DNA of 64,000 nt from assembly GCA_945883235.1 (NCBI GenBank), contig CAMCXF010000011.1, forward strand, positions 1 through 64,000. Direction: 5' to 3'. The notes below the pieces were generated by a model that was given only the letters and a program-made list of their open reading frames with translations, ran no database searches and was not told the origin of the DNA. A program made the translations under genes and the position numbers. Below, piece after piece: positions 36,196 through 45,111 of this stretch. The first letter of the stretch is position 1; every line of letters begins with the position of its first letter. The stretch comes from Phenylobacterium deserti. Lineage in GTDB: Bacteria; Pseudomonadota; Alphaproteobacteria; Caulobacterales; Caulobacteraceae.

Positions 36196-36603
36196 ATGAA
36201 CATCAAGCCGATTGCCCTTGCCGCTGCTGCGGTTCTCGCCCTGACAGGGTGCGCCACAGGCGCGGGTTACAGTGATACAGCCGGGAACTGGCGACAGTAC
36301 GATCATGATCGTCCGGACCCGTCGTACGGCGGCTATGACGCCGCTCGCTACTATCGCGAAGGCAGGGTTCAGCGCGAGCGTCGCCTGGCGGCGAACGAGC
36401 GCGTTTATCGCGGGCAGGACGGCAAATATTACTGCCGCCGCTCGGATGGCACGACCGGCCTGATCGTCGGTGCGCTGGCGGGCGGTGTGCTGGGCAACCT
36501 GATTGCGCCGGGCAAATCGGAGGTCCTGGGAACCATCCTGGCCGCCGGGGCCGGGGCGGTCGCGGGACAGGCGATTGACCGCAACAGCGCGCCCTGCCGT
36601 TAG
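36196..36603 (+). CDS. Lipoprotein with glycine-zipper membrane motif
   Basis: A 135-residue envelope protein. The leader MNIKPIALAAAAVLALTGCA ends in a lipobox LTGC, so Cys19 is probably lipidated. A tyrosine-rich region (YGGYDAARYYREGR) and GQDGKYYCRRSDGTTG precede a glycine-zipper hairpin (GLIVGALAGGVLGNLIAPG, GTILAAGAGAVAGQAID). This is common in small envelope proteins of Caulobacterales and sphingomonads. The ATG three codons upstream is an alternative. Function unknown, probably outer-membrane structure or stress. Confidence 0.72.
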   Translation: MNIKPIALAAAAVLALTGCATGAGYSDTAGNWRQYDHDRPDPSYGGYDAARYYREGRVQRERRLAANERVYRGQDGKYYCRRSDGTTGLIVGALAGGVLGNLIAPGKSEVLGTILAAGAGAVAGQAIDRNSAPCR

Positions 36604-36696
36604 GGCGACGTGGGGCTGAGGTCTGAGCACAAAAACGCGGTGGCGTTCGCGCGGTGCTAGCGGGTATCGTGAACCCAACGAAGTCAGGGGACGCGG

Positions 36697-37728
36697 ATGC
36701 TCAAGTCAATCCAGTTGGGGCGGCACAGCGGGTTGCAGGTGTCGCGCCTGTGCCTGGGGACCATGAACTTCGGCGAGCCGGGGCGGGGACACCAGGGGGA
36801 CTGGACGCTCGGGATCGATGATGCGCGGCCGCTGTTCAAGGCGGCCATCGACAAGGGGCTCTATTATTTCGACTGCGCCGACATCTATGGGGTGGGGGCC
36901 AGTGAGACAGTCGTGGGGGCGCTGCTGCGCGAGCTGTTGCCTCGCGATCAGTATGTGCTGACCACCAAGCTGTTCAGCCCGATGGGGCGCAATCCAAACC
37001 AGGGCGGGCTGTCGCGCAAGCACGTAATGGAGGGCATCGACGCCAGCCTGAAGCGGCTGGGCGTGGACTATGTGGACCAGCTGATCATCCATCGCCATCC
37101 GCAGGGGGCGGCCGGGCGCGAGGGGGCGCCGGTCGAGGAAGCGATGGAGGCGCTGCACGACGTGGTGAAGGCGGGCAAGGCCCTGTACCTGGGTGCCTCG
37201 TCGATGTTTGCCTGGCAGTTTGCCGAGCTGCAGATGACGGCGCAGATGCACGGCTGGACGCGGTTTGTGTCGATGCAGAACCACTACAACCTGGTCTATC
37301 GCGAGGAAGAGCGCGAGATGATCCCCTATTGCGTGGACAGCGGGGTGGCGGTGACGCCGTGGTCGCCGCTGGCGCGAGGCATCCTGGCCGGAGCCTATCA
37401 GGGCGGGTTCGGCGGCGGGGCGACGGCGCGCTCGCAGGGGCGCGACCGGATCCGGACCGAGGGGCTCTATCACGGCGAGGCGGTGTTCGACATCGCCGCC
37501 CGGGTGGTGGAGACGGCGGACAAGTACGGCAAGACCCCCGCGCAGATCGCGCTGGCCTGGCTGCTGGGCAAGCCCGGTGTGACCGCGCCGGTGGTGGGCG
37601 TTTCGCGGGTGGACCAGCTGGACCAGCTGGTGGGAGCTACGGAGATTGAGCTGGCGGCGGAGGACGTGGCCTACCTGGAGGCGCTGTATCAGCCGGTGCA
37701 GAACCTGTTGTCGATCGGGACCTCGTGA
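36697..37728 (+). CDS. Aldo/keto reductase
   Basis: A 343-residue (beta/alpha)8 NADPH-dependent reductase. It has the start LGRHSGLQVSRLCLGTMNFG, the catalytic Asp and Tyr in FDCADIYGVGASETVVG, the Lys in VLTTKLF, and the His in IIHRHP. GASSMFAWQFAEL, QNHYNLVYREEEREMIPYC and TPWSPLARGILAG belong to the YajO/YghZ-like subgroup. Substrates would be aldehydes or sugars. The start has AAGTCAGGGGA nearby. Confidence 0.88.
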   Translation: MLKSIQLGRHSGLQVSRLCLGTMNFGEPGRGHQGDWTLGIDDARPLFKAAIDKGLYYFDCADIYGVGASETVVGALLRELLPRDQYVLTTKLFSPMGRNPNQGGLSRKHVMEGIDASLKRLGVDYVDQLIIHRHPQGAAGREGAPVEEAMEALHDVVKAGKALYLGASSMFAWQFAELQMTAQMHGWTRFVSMQNHYNLVYREEEREMIPYCVDSGVAVTPWSPLARGILAGAYQGGFGGGATARSQGRDRIRTEGLYHGEAVFDIAARVVETADKYGKTPAQIALAWLLGKPGVTAPVVGVSRVDQLDQLVGATEIELAAEDVAYLEALYQPVQNLLSIGTS

Positions 37729-37748
37729 GGGGGGTACCTGCAATAATT

Positions 37749-37853
37749 CCCGTCATCCCGGCCGCAGTGTAGCGGAGAGCCGGGACCCAGGGGCGGTGGG
37801 CTGGGCTCTGGGTCCCGGATCGGCCTTTGGCCGTCCGGGATGACGGGGTTTTT
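37749..37853. repeat. Nested palindromic repeat, possible terminator
   Basis: CCCGTCATCCCGG (37749-37761) pairs with CCGGGATGACGGG (37835-37847), enclosing CCGGGACCCAG (37780-37790) paired with CTGGGTCCCGG (37808-37818). A T-run follows. Its CGTCATCCCGG motif recurs as a half-copy near 34707-34732. It follows the aldo/keto reductase and may end its transcript. Confidence 0.7.
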
Positions 37854-37939
37854 TGGGTCTGGGGTTTTCTGGTGGGGCTGGGAGAAGAACTGCCGTCGCG
37901 TGATCTATCGGTGATCGGTTGAATGGGTCAGGGTGAAGG

Positions 37940-39331
37940 ATGACCGTTGCTTCTGAAACCCTGACCGCGCCTGCGCCGCACCCGTTGCTGACCGCGCCGG
38001 TAGCGGGGACGCTGGCCAGGTTGGCGGCACCGAACCTGCTGGGGATGATGGCGACGACGGCGGTGGCGATTGCCGAGACCGCCTATATCGGGCGACTGGG
38101 GGCCGAACCGCTGGCGGCGGCGGCGCTGGTGTTGCCGCTGATCATGCTGATGGGGATGATGAGCGCCGGGGCCATGGGCGGGGGCACGTCGTCGGCGATC
38201 AGCCGGGCGCTGGGCGGCCGCGACCTGGCGCGGGCCGAGGCGCTGGCACGGCACGCCATGGTGATCGGGCTGGTGCTGGGGCTGTTTTTCACGGTGCTGC
38301 TGAGTGTGTTCGGCGGGGCGGTTTTTCACCTGTTGGGCGGGCGCGGCGAGACCCTGCGGCTGGCGGCCCAGTACGGCGGGATCGTGTTTGCCTCGGCCGT
38401 GGCGCTGTGGCTGAGCAATATCCTGGCCGCGGTGCTGCGGGCCTCGGGCAATATGGTCGGGCCGTCGGTGGTGATGATGGCCGGCGCGGCGTTGCAAGTT
38501 GTTGTAGGCGGGGCGCTCTGTTTCGGCTGGGGGCCGGCGCCGCAGCTGGGGATCGTGGGCGTTGGGCTGGGGCAGGTGGTGACCTCGCTGCTGAGCGTGA
38601 CGCTGATGTATGTGATGTTGCGCGGGCCACGCGCGGCGGTGCGGCTGAAGGTGATCGGGCCGCTGAGGCGGGAGTTGTTTGCGGATATTCTGAAGGTCGG
38701 CGCGCCGGCCATGTTCTCGCCGATCCAGACGGTGGGCACGGTGCTGATCATCACGGCGATTGCCGCGCGGTTCGGAACCGAGACTCTGGCCGGATACGGC
38801 ATCGGCTCGCGGCTGGAGTTCCTGTTGGTGCCGATCGCGTTTTCGGTGGGCGTGGCGTCGATCCCGATGGTGGGACTGGCCATCGGCGCGGGCGATGTGG
38901 TGCGCGCCCGGCGGGTGGCGTGGACGGCAGGCGTGATGGGTGCCATCGGGCTGGGGGCCATCGGGGCGTTGCTGGCCGTGGCGCCGGAGTTGTGGGTCAG
39001 CATCTTTACGCAGGACCCGGGCGTGCGGGCGGCGGCGGCGCTGTACCTGCACTTCGTGGGGCCGATGTTTGCGTTCTTCGGGATGAGCCTGGCGCTCTAT
39101 TTCGCCTCGCAGGGGGCCGGGCGGATCCTGGGACCGCTGCTGGCGGGGACGGCGCGGATGGCGGTGGTGGGCATCGGCGGCTGGTTGCTGGTGGTCAATG
39201 ACGCGCCGAGCTGGGCCCTGTTCGCGCTGGTGGCGGCGGGTATGGTGGTGATGGGACTGGCGACGGCCGGTTCGGTGGCGATCACGCCGTGGGGTCCCAA
39301 GGCGGCGAAACCGGGGAGAGTTCGAGCATGA
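37940..39331 (+). CDS. MATE-family multidrug efflux transporter
   Basis: A 463-residue inner-membrane antiporter with about 12 helices in two similar halves. Marks include the N-terminal APNLLGMMATTAVAIAETAY and IGRLGAEPLAAAALVLPLIM, GGGTSSAISRALGGRDLARA, and in the second half KVGAPAMFSPIQTVGTVLII and VGVASIPMVGLAIGAGD. It would export drugs or metabolites with Na+ or H+ exchange. Its stop overlaps the start of the acetyltransferase gene by four bases (ATGA). Confidence 0.88.
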   Translation: MTVASETLTAPAPHPLLTAPVAGTLARLAAPNLLGMMATTAVAIAETAYIGRLGAEPLAAAALVLPLIMLMGMMSAGAMGGGTSSAISRALGGRDLARAEALARHAMVIGLVLGLFFTVLLSVFGGAVFHLLGGRGETLRLAAQYGGIVFASAVALWLSNILAAVLRASGNMVGPSVVMMAGAALQVVVGGALCFGWGPAPQLGIVGVGLGQVVTSLLSVTLMYVMLRGPRAAVRLKVIGPLRRELFADILKVGAPAMFSPIQTVGTVLIITAIAARFGTETLAGYGIGSRLEFLLVPIAFSVGVASIPMVGLAIGAGDVVRARRVAWTAGVMGAIGLGAIGALLAVAPELWVSIFTQDPGVRAAAALYLHFVGPMFAFFGMSLALYFASQGAGRILGPLLAGTARMAVVGIGGWLLVVNDAPSWALFALVAAGMVVMGLATAGSVAITPWGPKAAKPGRVRA

Positions 39332-39912
39332 CCTACAAGGTGCGTGTGGCGCAGGTGTCGGAGACCGACACGGTGCTGAACACCCTGACGCTGTCCTTCG
39401 CGAACGATCCGCCGCTGCGATACCTGTTGCCGACCCCCGACGCATTTCTGGGGGGATTTCCGGGATTTGCGAAGGGCATGGGCGGACCGGGCATTGCGGC
39501 CGGAACCGCGTATCTCGCAGACGACGGGGCGGCCGCGGCGTTGTGGCTCCCGCCGGGCGTGGAGTCGGACACCGAGGCGATGATTGCTGCGATCAGTCCC
39601 CATCTGACGGAAAAGACTGGCGAGGTCGTGGGCCAGGTGACCGAAGCCATAGCCCACTACCACCCGCACGAGCCGCACTGGTACCTGGCCTTCATCGGCG
39701 TGGACCCGGTGCGGCAGGGGCTGGGTCTCGGCTCGGCGATCCTGAAAGAGACCCTGCAGCGGTGCGACGCTGACGGGGTGATCGCCTATCTGGAAAGTTC
39801 GAGTCCCAAAAACGTGCCGCTTTACGAGCGGTTCGGGTTCGAGGTGATGGGCGTAATACAGCCGGGCGACTTCCCGCCGATTTATCCGATGCTGCGGCCC
39901 GCGCGCGGGTAG
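39328..39912 (+). CDS. GNAT-family N-acetyltransferase
   Basis: A 194-residue protein translated from an ATG that overlaps the MATE stop; GGGGAGAG lies upstream. The acetyl-CoA site is LAFIGVDPVRQGLGLGSAIL, and LYERFGFEVMG is the usual C-terminal motif. The N-terminal half (TLTLSFANDPPLRYLLPTPD) matches a group of GNATs often beside transporters. Coupling to a multidrug pump suggests a shared role in detoxification, but the substrate is unknown. Confidence 0.82.
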   Translation: MTYKVRVAQVSETDTVLNTLTLSFANDPPLRYLLPTPDAFLGGFPGFAKGMGGPGIAAGTAYLADDGAAAALWLPPGVESDTEAMIAAISPHLTEKTGEVVGQVTEAIAHYHPHEPHWYLAFIGVDPVRQGLGLGSAILKETLQRCDADGVIAYLESSSPKNVPLYERFGFEVMGVIQPGDFPPIYPMLRPARG

Positions 39913-39957
39913 GCGGCGCTACAAACCAACAGCTTCATTCTGAAGAAGGAGAACGAC

Positions 39958-40455
39958 ATGGCGGAGACGCCTGAGCGGGGCATTGGTGTGCCTGGAGTGC
40001 GTGCGGTGCGCGCGAAGAAGCCGTCGGTCAGGTACGGGCAGAAGGCCGTGAACCTGATCCGGACAGGGCTGGAGTGCGGCAAGTCGCTGAACCAGATCTG
40101 TCACGAGGACGGGGCGCCGTCCTATACGGCGGTCAATAAGTGGCGGAGGCGCTATCCAGAGTTCAACGCCCTGGTGGCGGTGGCCCGTCAGGCGGGTGCC
40201 GAAGCCCTGGTCGATGAGGTGCTGGATGCCGCCCGCGCCGTGACCCCGGAGACAATCGGCACCACCAAGGTACGTTTGGAGGGCACGAAGTGGGTCGCGG
40301 GCCGGAACTCGCCCTTGCGCTATGGGGACAGGGCCGGAACGGCGGCACCTAAAGGTGCGGTGGTGATGCATATCCGGGTGCGGCGGTTCGAGAAACTCTA
40401 CGACGACGAGGGCCGGGCGTTCCTGCGGGAAATCCTGCTGGAGGGGGAGCAGTGA
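39958..40455 (+). CDS. Terminase small subunit-like protein
   Basis: A 165-residue protein with an HTH-type DNA-recognition region (AVNLIRTGLECGKSLNQICH followed by SYTAVNKWRRRYPEFNALVA) and a helical tail, as in phage terminase small subunits that recognise the packaging site. GAAGGAG precedes the ATG. It overlaps the large-subunit gene by four bases, the expected order. Confidence 0.75.
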   Translation: MAETPERGIGVPGVRAVRAKKPSVRYGQKAVNLIRTGLECGKSLNQICHEDGAPSYTAVNKWRRRYPEFNALVAVARQAGAEALVDEVLDAARAVTPETIGTTKVRLEGTKWVAGRNSPLRYGDRAGTAAPKGAVVMHIRVRRFEKLYDDEGRAFLREILLEGEQ

Positions 40456-41003
40456 CGGCGGTGGCGGAGACGGAACCAGAGACCGGAACGACAGAAACCG
40501 GCCAGCTTCTCCGTGTGCCGAGAACGTGGGTTCCGCGCCCTTATCAGTACGAGTTGTGGGAGGCGCTATGCGACGGGGCCAAGCGGGCGGATGTGGCGGC
40601 GCACCGGCGATGGGGCAAGGACGAGGTGGCGCTGCACTGGGCGGCCTGGGCGGTGCAGAACCGGCCGGGCGGCTACTGGCACCTGCTGCCGGAGGCCAGC
40701 CAGGGGCGCAAGGCGATCTGGGACGCGGTCAATCCGCATACCGGCGCGCGGCGGATCGAGGAGGCATTCGCGGACCTGAAACCTACGTTCCACGACAGCG
40801 AGATGATGGTGCGGTTCGGCAACGGCTCGACCTGGCAGGTGCTTGGCTCGGACAATCACGACAGCCTGATGGGGGCGTCGGTGGTGGGGGTGGTGTTTTC
40901 GGAGTGGTCGCTGGCCCGGCCGGATTCGTGGGCCTACATCCGGCCGATCCTGCTGGAGAACAACGGCTCAACGCCGTCCTGCAGCATGTGGACTATGCGG
41001 TAG
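40452..41003 (+). pseudogene. Terminase large subunit, truncated after the ATPase start
   Basis: The GTG-started frame overlaps the small-subunit stop. Residues 1-173 are the N-terminal half of the packaging ATPase: PRPYQYELWEALCDGAKRAD, an unusual Walker A AHRRWGKDE, and a Walker B-like VVGVVFSEWSLARPD. Similarity stops after IRPILLENNG at about 40966. The following 12 codons are out-of-frame sequence of another gene. The rest of the ATPase and the nuclease domain (more than half of the usual 400-500 residues) are missing. Confidence 0.78.
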
Positions 41004-41479
41004 CCGGTTGGCTGACCAAGCCCCTGACCGGCAACGTCGCGCTCAGCACCGCCAATGCGCCCGACGACGAGGCGCGCGCGGCGATGATCAAATTCACCGG
41101 CGGCGCTGGGCCGTTTACCGTCAACCTGCCGGCGGTCAGCAAGAGCTATCTGGTGTGGAACGCCTGCGCCGGATCGGTGACGTTGACCACCGGGGCCGGG
41201 GCCACTGTGGTGGTGGACGCCGGTGACATCGTCTGGGCCGTGACCGATGGCGGGGCGGTGAAAACCCCTGGCTATGGCGGTGCCTCGATCAAGGACTGGG
41301 TGTCGTCAGTGGCCTGGTCCTACAACGCCGGGGCCTTGCCCGCGCAGAGCGGAAACGCCGGCAAATTCGTCACCACGGACGGGACGACCGCCAGCTGGCA
41401 GGGCCTGTCGAGCGCCAATCTCAGCGACTATGCGAGCGCCGTGAAGGGCCTCGCACTCGCTTTTGCCGTTGCCCTTTAG
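40967..41479 (+). pseudogene. 3' remnant of a phage structural gene, joined by deletion
   Basis: From 40967 a different frame carries LNAVLQHVDYAVAGWLTKPL, IKFTGGAGPFTVNLPAVSKS and TTGAGATVVVDAGDIVWAV, ending at 41479. It has no start codon or ribosome site of its own and reads like the C-terminal part of a virion surface protein (Ig-like or spike domain). The upstream half was lost together with the intervening head and tail genes. Confidence 0.7.
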
Positions 41480-41491
41480 GAGACACTGAAC

Positions 41492-41902
41492 ATGCCTGTG
41501 ACCGCCAATTCCATCATCACGCCCCAGACCCCGCAGACCAGCAACGCGGCCTGCACGATGGCGAACACCACCTATACCACCAGCCCGACCAACACCGTCC
41601 TGCTGGTGACCGCAGGGGCCAACGGCGCGCGGCTGACCCGGATCGGGGCGATCCCGCTGGAGACCCTGGCGACGGCGGTGCAGCTTCAGCTGTTCCGGTC
41701 GCGCGACGGTGGGACCACGAAGATGTTTTTCGAGAGCGCGCTGGCGGCCGCCTATACCATGGCCGACACCACCGAGGTGCCGACGACTGACTTCGGATAC
41801 TCCGACGACAACCCCCTGATCCTGGCGGCGAACGAGCGGATCTATGCCGCCGTGCGCGTGACCAAGGCGATCACCTTCAACGCCGAATGGGCGGACTACT
41901 GA
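41492..41902 (+). CDS. Phage structural protein, unknown role
   Basis: A 136-residue protein rich in Thr and Ala (TANSIITPQTPQTSNAACTM, TNTVLLVTAGANGARLTRIG, AVQLQLFRSRDGGTTKMFFE). It looks like a small beta-sandwich virion decoration or tail component common in prophages of this order. It lies 12 bases after the structural remnant with an AGGAGA site, and its stop overlaps the next ATG (TGATG). Confidence 0.6.
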   Translation: MPVTANSIITPQTPQTSNAACTMANTTYTTSPTNTVLLVTAGANGARLTRIGAIPLETLATAVQLQLFRSRDGGTTKMFFESALAAAYTMADTTEVPTTDFGYSDDNPLILAANERIYAAVRVTKAITFNAEWADY

Positions 41903-42660
41903 TGGCGGGTCAGCATCTTCGGGGGTTGGTGGGGCAGGGGATGGATGGGCGGCGGCGGGTTTCGCCGGAGATCCTGCGGGTGGTCCATTTTACAAGTGGC
42001 ATTGGGCAGATACCGATTGGCTGTGCCGCTCGGTTCCAGGCCTGGCTCGTGGGTGCCGGCGGGGGCGGCGCGTCCAGCGTCAACGCCTTTGCCGGTGGGG
42101 GCGGCGGTGGCGGCGCCGCGTACGGTCGGGGTTCCGTTCTGGCCGGTCAAACACTGGTCTACGCGGTCGGCGCAGGTGGCGCAGGGTCGAACCTTGGCAA
42201 CGTGGCTGGCGCGGATGGAGGCAGTACCACCCTGACGATGCCACGCGGCATCCTGCTGTCTGCCGGAGGCGGCAAGGGCGGCGCACTTTCCGGCGCTGGA
42301 GGTGCGGGTGGATCAGGCACCGGTGGTATTCGTGGCTATAGCGGCGGCGCGGGAGGCACGGCTTCGTCGAGCGGGGGGGCGGCGGGCGGACTCGGCGGCA
42401 ACAGCGGCGGCCCCGGGGGTGCCGGTTTCACCCTGCTCAGCACCGTGGCCTCCGGTGGAGGCGGCGGCGCGGCGGCGGCCTTCAACGCGCCCGAGAATTT
42501 CCAGGCGTGGGTCGGAGGCGGTGCCGGCGGCGTGGGTGATTACAACAGCGCGCGCGCCGTGGCGGGGGTTAGCTTTGGCGGGGGCGGGGGTGGGTCTGCT
42601 GGGGGTGCAACTTCAGGCGCTGGTGCCGGCGGGGCGCTTTTGGTTGTGTTCTATCGTTGA
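41902..42660 (+). CDS. Glycine-rich phage tail/fibre-type protein
   Basis: A 252-residue protein. The first 45 residues (MAGQHLRGLVGQGMDGRRRV, GCAARFQAWLVGAGGGGASS) are followed by repeated Gly-Gly-Gly-Ala runs such as AGGGGGGGAAYGRGSVLAGQ and a final ALLVVFYR strand. Such glycine-rich domains form polyglycine-II bundles in tail spikes. The ATG overlaps the stop of the preceding gene by one base (TGATG). Its last 48 bases overlap the convergent hydrolase gene. Confidence 0.65.
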   Translation: MAGQHLRGLVGQGMDGRRRVSPEILRVVHFTSGIGQIPIGCAARFQAWLVGAGGGGASSVNAFAGGGGGGGAAYGRGSVLAGQTLVYAVGAGGAGSNLGNVAGADGGSTTLTMPRGILLSAGGGKGGALSGAGGAGGSGTGGIRGYSGGAGGTASSSGGAAGGLGGNSGGPGGAGFTLLSTVASGGGGGAAAAFNAPENFQAWVGGGAGGVGDYNSARAVAGVSFGGGGGGSAGGATSGAGAGGALLVVFYR

Positions 42661-43329
42661 AAGTTTTCTCAGTACCTCGACGATTCTCGCTGAGCCTCCG
42701 ATCCAGACCGAGTGGCCCACGCCAGGTACGCGCTCGGTCGTAACCATGGGTAGGCGACCGAGCTCCTCAAATGTGCCGTCGCTCAGGACCGAGGGAATTG
42801 TCCCGACATGATCGCCCGCAAGCACAACTGTTGGGCACAGCAGGCGCGACGCTGGCGGCATGTACTCATTGTCTGAAAGAAAAATTTCTTCGAGGAATTT
42901 TCGGTCAACCTCGTCTTCGCTTTTTTTGAATGCAGTTCGCATCACCTTCTGAAGCACGACAGATTCTGCCGGACGCATAGGAGGATCAATTGCGAGTATT
43001 GCGAAAGTGCTGCAGGTGAGGCCAAGCGCGATCACGCCACCTAGAGATAAGCCACATACAATTACTGGACCGTCCAGGCGACTGAGGGCTTCTGAATATG
43101 CGACGCGATAGGCTTCGACTGACTGTTCTGAGAGCAACGGGCACCGATTGCCGGGTATTTCGCCAAAAAGGACGCGAGCCTCAAGCAGTATGGTTTGCAA
43201 TGGCGCGAACATCTCTGCGTCGGCGTAGGCCCCCCGAATAACGACCACAATTGGTCGATTACCCTTGAAGTCTCCGCTCAGGACCACCGTACCCTTGGTT
43301 GTCTGAAACTCACGGCGCTCCAAAGTCAC
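42613..43329 (-). CDS. Alpha/beta hydrolase carried by the prophage
   Basis: A 238-residue hydrolase with strand VVVIRGAYADAEMFAPLQ, the nucleophile elbow CGLSLGGVIALG, an Asp candidate in VVLAGDHVGTIP and the His in VPGVGHSVWIGG, so the triad appears complete. The DNA is clearly less GC-rich than its neighbours (for example AT-rich codons around 42880-42960), pointing to recent transfer. It lies leftward between rightward virion genes, as cargo. The activity is unknown: esterase, or a defence or exclusion function. Confidence 0.68.
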   Translation of the reverse strand: MTLERREFQTTKGTVVLSGDFKGNRPIVVVIRGAYADAEMFAPLQTILLEARVLFGEIPGNRCPLLSEQSVEAYRVAYSEALSRLDGPVIVCGLSLGGVIALGLTCSTFAILAIDPPMRPAESVVLQKVMRTAFKKSEDEVDRKFLEEIFLSDNEYMPPASRLLCPTVVLAGDHVGTIPSVLSDGTFEELGRLPMVTTERVPGVGHSVWIGGSARIVEVLRKLSTIEHNQKRPAGTSA

Positions 43330-43332
43330 CCC

Positions 43333-44994
43333 CTACCCCAACCTCACCACCCCCATCTTCGCCAGCAGGCCCAGTGTGCGGCCGATGCCGGTGACGGGGA
43401 TGCCCAGGCGGGTGGCGATGGGGGTGGCGGAGTGGTCGCCTGTGTCCACGGCGTCGAAGACGCGGAGGACGAGGTCGCGAGGGCTGGGAGCACCACCGAA
43501 GAGGGGGTGGTCAAGGCAGGCGGTCAGCTGGGCGTGGTTTGCGCCAGGTGCCAGGGCGACGGGTGTTGCAGAGGTGATTTGCCGGGTCGGGTAGTGGCCG
43601 AACACGTCGAACGGGTCGAGGTTGGCGGACAGGGATTTCGGCGCGGCGGCCAGGCGGTTTTGCCACACGGGGTCTGAGCTGGCGGCACGACGACGGGCGT
43701 TGAGGTCGCGCCAGAGGTCCTGGTACTGGCGGTAGACAATCGCCCAGTCGTAGAGCTCGCGGGCGCGCTGGCGGCCAGCTTCGCCCATGGTTTGGCGCAG
43801 GGCGGGGCTGTCGATCAAAGCGGCCAGGGAGTCGACCAGTTTTGCCATGTCGATGGCAGTCGTGTTCGAGGCGAAGCTGCAGTAGCGATCGTAGGACAGG
43901 GACCGGTTCTCGTGGCCGATTGCCAGGGGGGTGCCCATGCCGGGTTCCGGTGCCCACGTGGGAATCCGGAAGCCGTCGATGCCATCACGCACCGTGTCGC
44001 GGTAGCCGTTCCAGTCGGTGACCACCAGGGGGAGGCCGGCGGCCATGGCCTCGATGGGCGTCAGGCCGAAGGTCTCCTGGATGTTATCGGCCAGGGTGAC
44101 GAATATGTCTGCGGCGGCCCAGGCGTTGGTGCGTCGCGGCGGGTCACGGCCTTCCACGAAAATCAGCCGCACGTCGGGGGCGAACTGCGCCGCACCGGAT
44201 CGGAAAATCTGTTCGATCTGGTCGTTGGGTGTCCAGCCACAAAGGATCAGGGCGACGCGCTTGCCGGTCCGTTCGGCGGCCAGCTGGAGGCCGCGGTACA
44301 TGGCGTGGGGATGGGCCTTGGCATGGTAGACGAGCCGTCCGACGAACAGGGCGACCACCTCGTCAGGGGCGAGGTCAAGGGCGCTGCGGCCTTCCGTGCG
44401 TTGGGCGTCGGAGAACTCAAAGTCGGCGCAATGGACACCGAGCGGGATCACCGGCAGTTGCGGGCCATCGAGACGTAGCGTGTCGCCATGCCGCCAGCGC
44501 AGATAGTCGGCCTCGGCCTCGTGGACGCGGCGGATGGTTTCGACAACCGCCGTGGACGTGCAGATCAAGGCATCCCACGGCATGACCGGTTCACGTAACA
44601 GGCCGGCGATTTCGTCCATGGCCACCTGGCTGGCCGTGGTGTGCGTGACACCGCAGAGTGAGTACGCGCTGACGCCGGTGCGCAGGCGCGCACGGGCGTG
44701 GGAGGCGACCGAAATATCGGCCAGATAGAGCACGCCGGTTTTGCCGATGCGTTCGGGTTCGGCGGTCTTGATCCACTCGAACGGGGCCTGCGGATCAATC
44801 GCCTTGATGATTGCGTCGAAGCCCGCCGCGATGTCGGCGTTGGGCGACAGGCCGCGAATGGGCTGGTCGCCGCGTGCGTGCACCGCGGCACGAAGGAACC
44901 CATGCCCCGCAGCCTGGCGACCCATCAGGGCCGGTTTCGCCATGTCGTAACCGTCAGCGTGAGCGCGAATGACGGCGGTGCAGGTCTCGGTCAC
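43333..44994 (-). CDS. GT4-family glycosyltransferase, prophage cargo
   Basis: A 553-residue GT-B enzyme. The C-terminal nucleotide-sugar half has VVALFVGRLVYHAKAHPHAM, VALILCGWTPNDQ, AAADIFVTLADNIQETFGLT, PIEAMAAGLPLVVTDWNGYRD. A C-terminal extension of about 140 residues (from RRRAASSDPVWQNR) is unlike standard GT4 and ends in a winged-helix-like segment (ATRLGIPVTGIGRTLGLLAK). The conserved-looking start VIRAHADGYDMAKPALMGRQ favours GTG at 44994 over ATG 44943. It may glycosylate the host surface or a phage product; it is divergent from the 45112 virion gene. Confidence 0.75.
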   Translation of the reverse strand: MTETCTAVIRAHADGYDMAKPALMGRQAAGHGFLRAAVHARGDQPIRGLSPNADIAAGFDAIIKAIDPQAPFEWIKTAEPERIGKTGVLYLADISVASHARARLRTGVSAYSLCGVTHTTASQVAMDEIAGLLREPVMPWDALICTSTAVVETIRRVHEAEADYLRWRHGDTLRLDGPQLPVIPLGVHCADFEFSDAQRTEGRSALDLAPDEVVALFVGRLVYHAKAHPHAMYRGLQLAAERTGKRVALILCGWTPNDQIEQIFRSGAAQFAPDVRLIFVEGRDPPRRTNAWAAADIFVTLADNIQETFGLTPIEAMAAGLPLVVTDWNGYRDTVRDGIDGFRIPTWAPEPGMGTPLAIGHENRSLSYDRYCSFASNTTAIDMAKLVDSLAALIDSPALRQTMGEAGRQRARELYDWAIVYRQYQDLWRDLNARRRAASSDPVWQNRLAAAPKSLSANLDPFDVFGHYPTRQITSATPVALAPGANHAQLTACLDHPLFGGAPSPRDLVLRVFDAVDTGDHSATPIATRLGIPVTGIGRTLGLLAKMGVVRLG

Positions 44995-45111
44995 GGGGCC
45001 CCGGTGCGGCGACTGGATGTGAGCGCCGATCAATGGAGCCGGACGCCTCGGGACACAAGCGCCGGAACGCCGAGAGGCGCTATCGCAGATGCATTTATCG
45101 AGAGGACATTG

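Noticed and set aside
36706..37743. 345-codon leftward frame over the aldo/keto reductase
   Set aside because: Shadow frame of a gene with intact catalytic motifs.
37928..39445. 505-codon leftward frame over the MATE gene
   Set aside because: Composition is extreme (Arg, His, Gln, Pro) and it mirrors a well-supported transporter.
44698..45111. N-terminal extension of the 510-residue virion protein
   Set aside because: The region is antisense to the GT4 gene; the good ribosome site at 45112 marks the true start.
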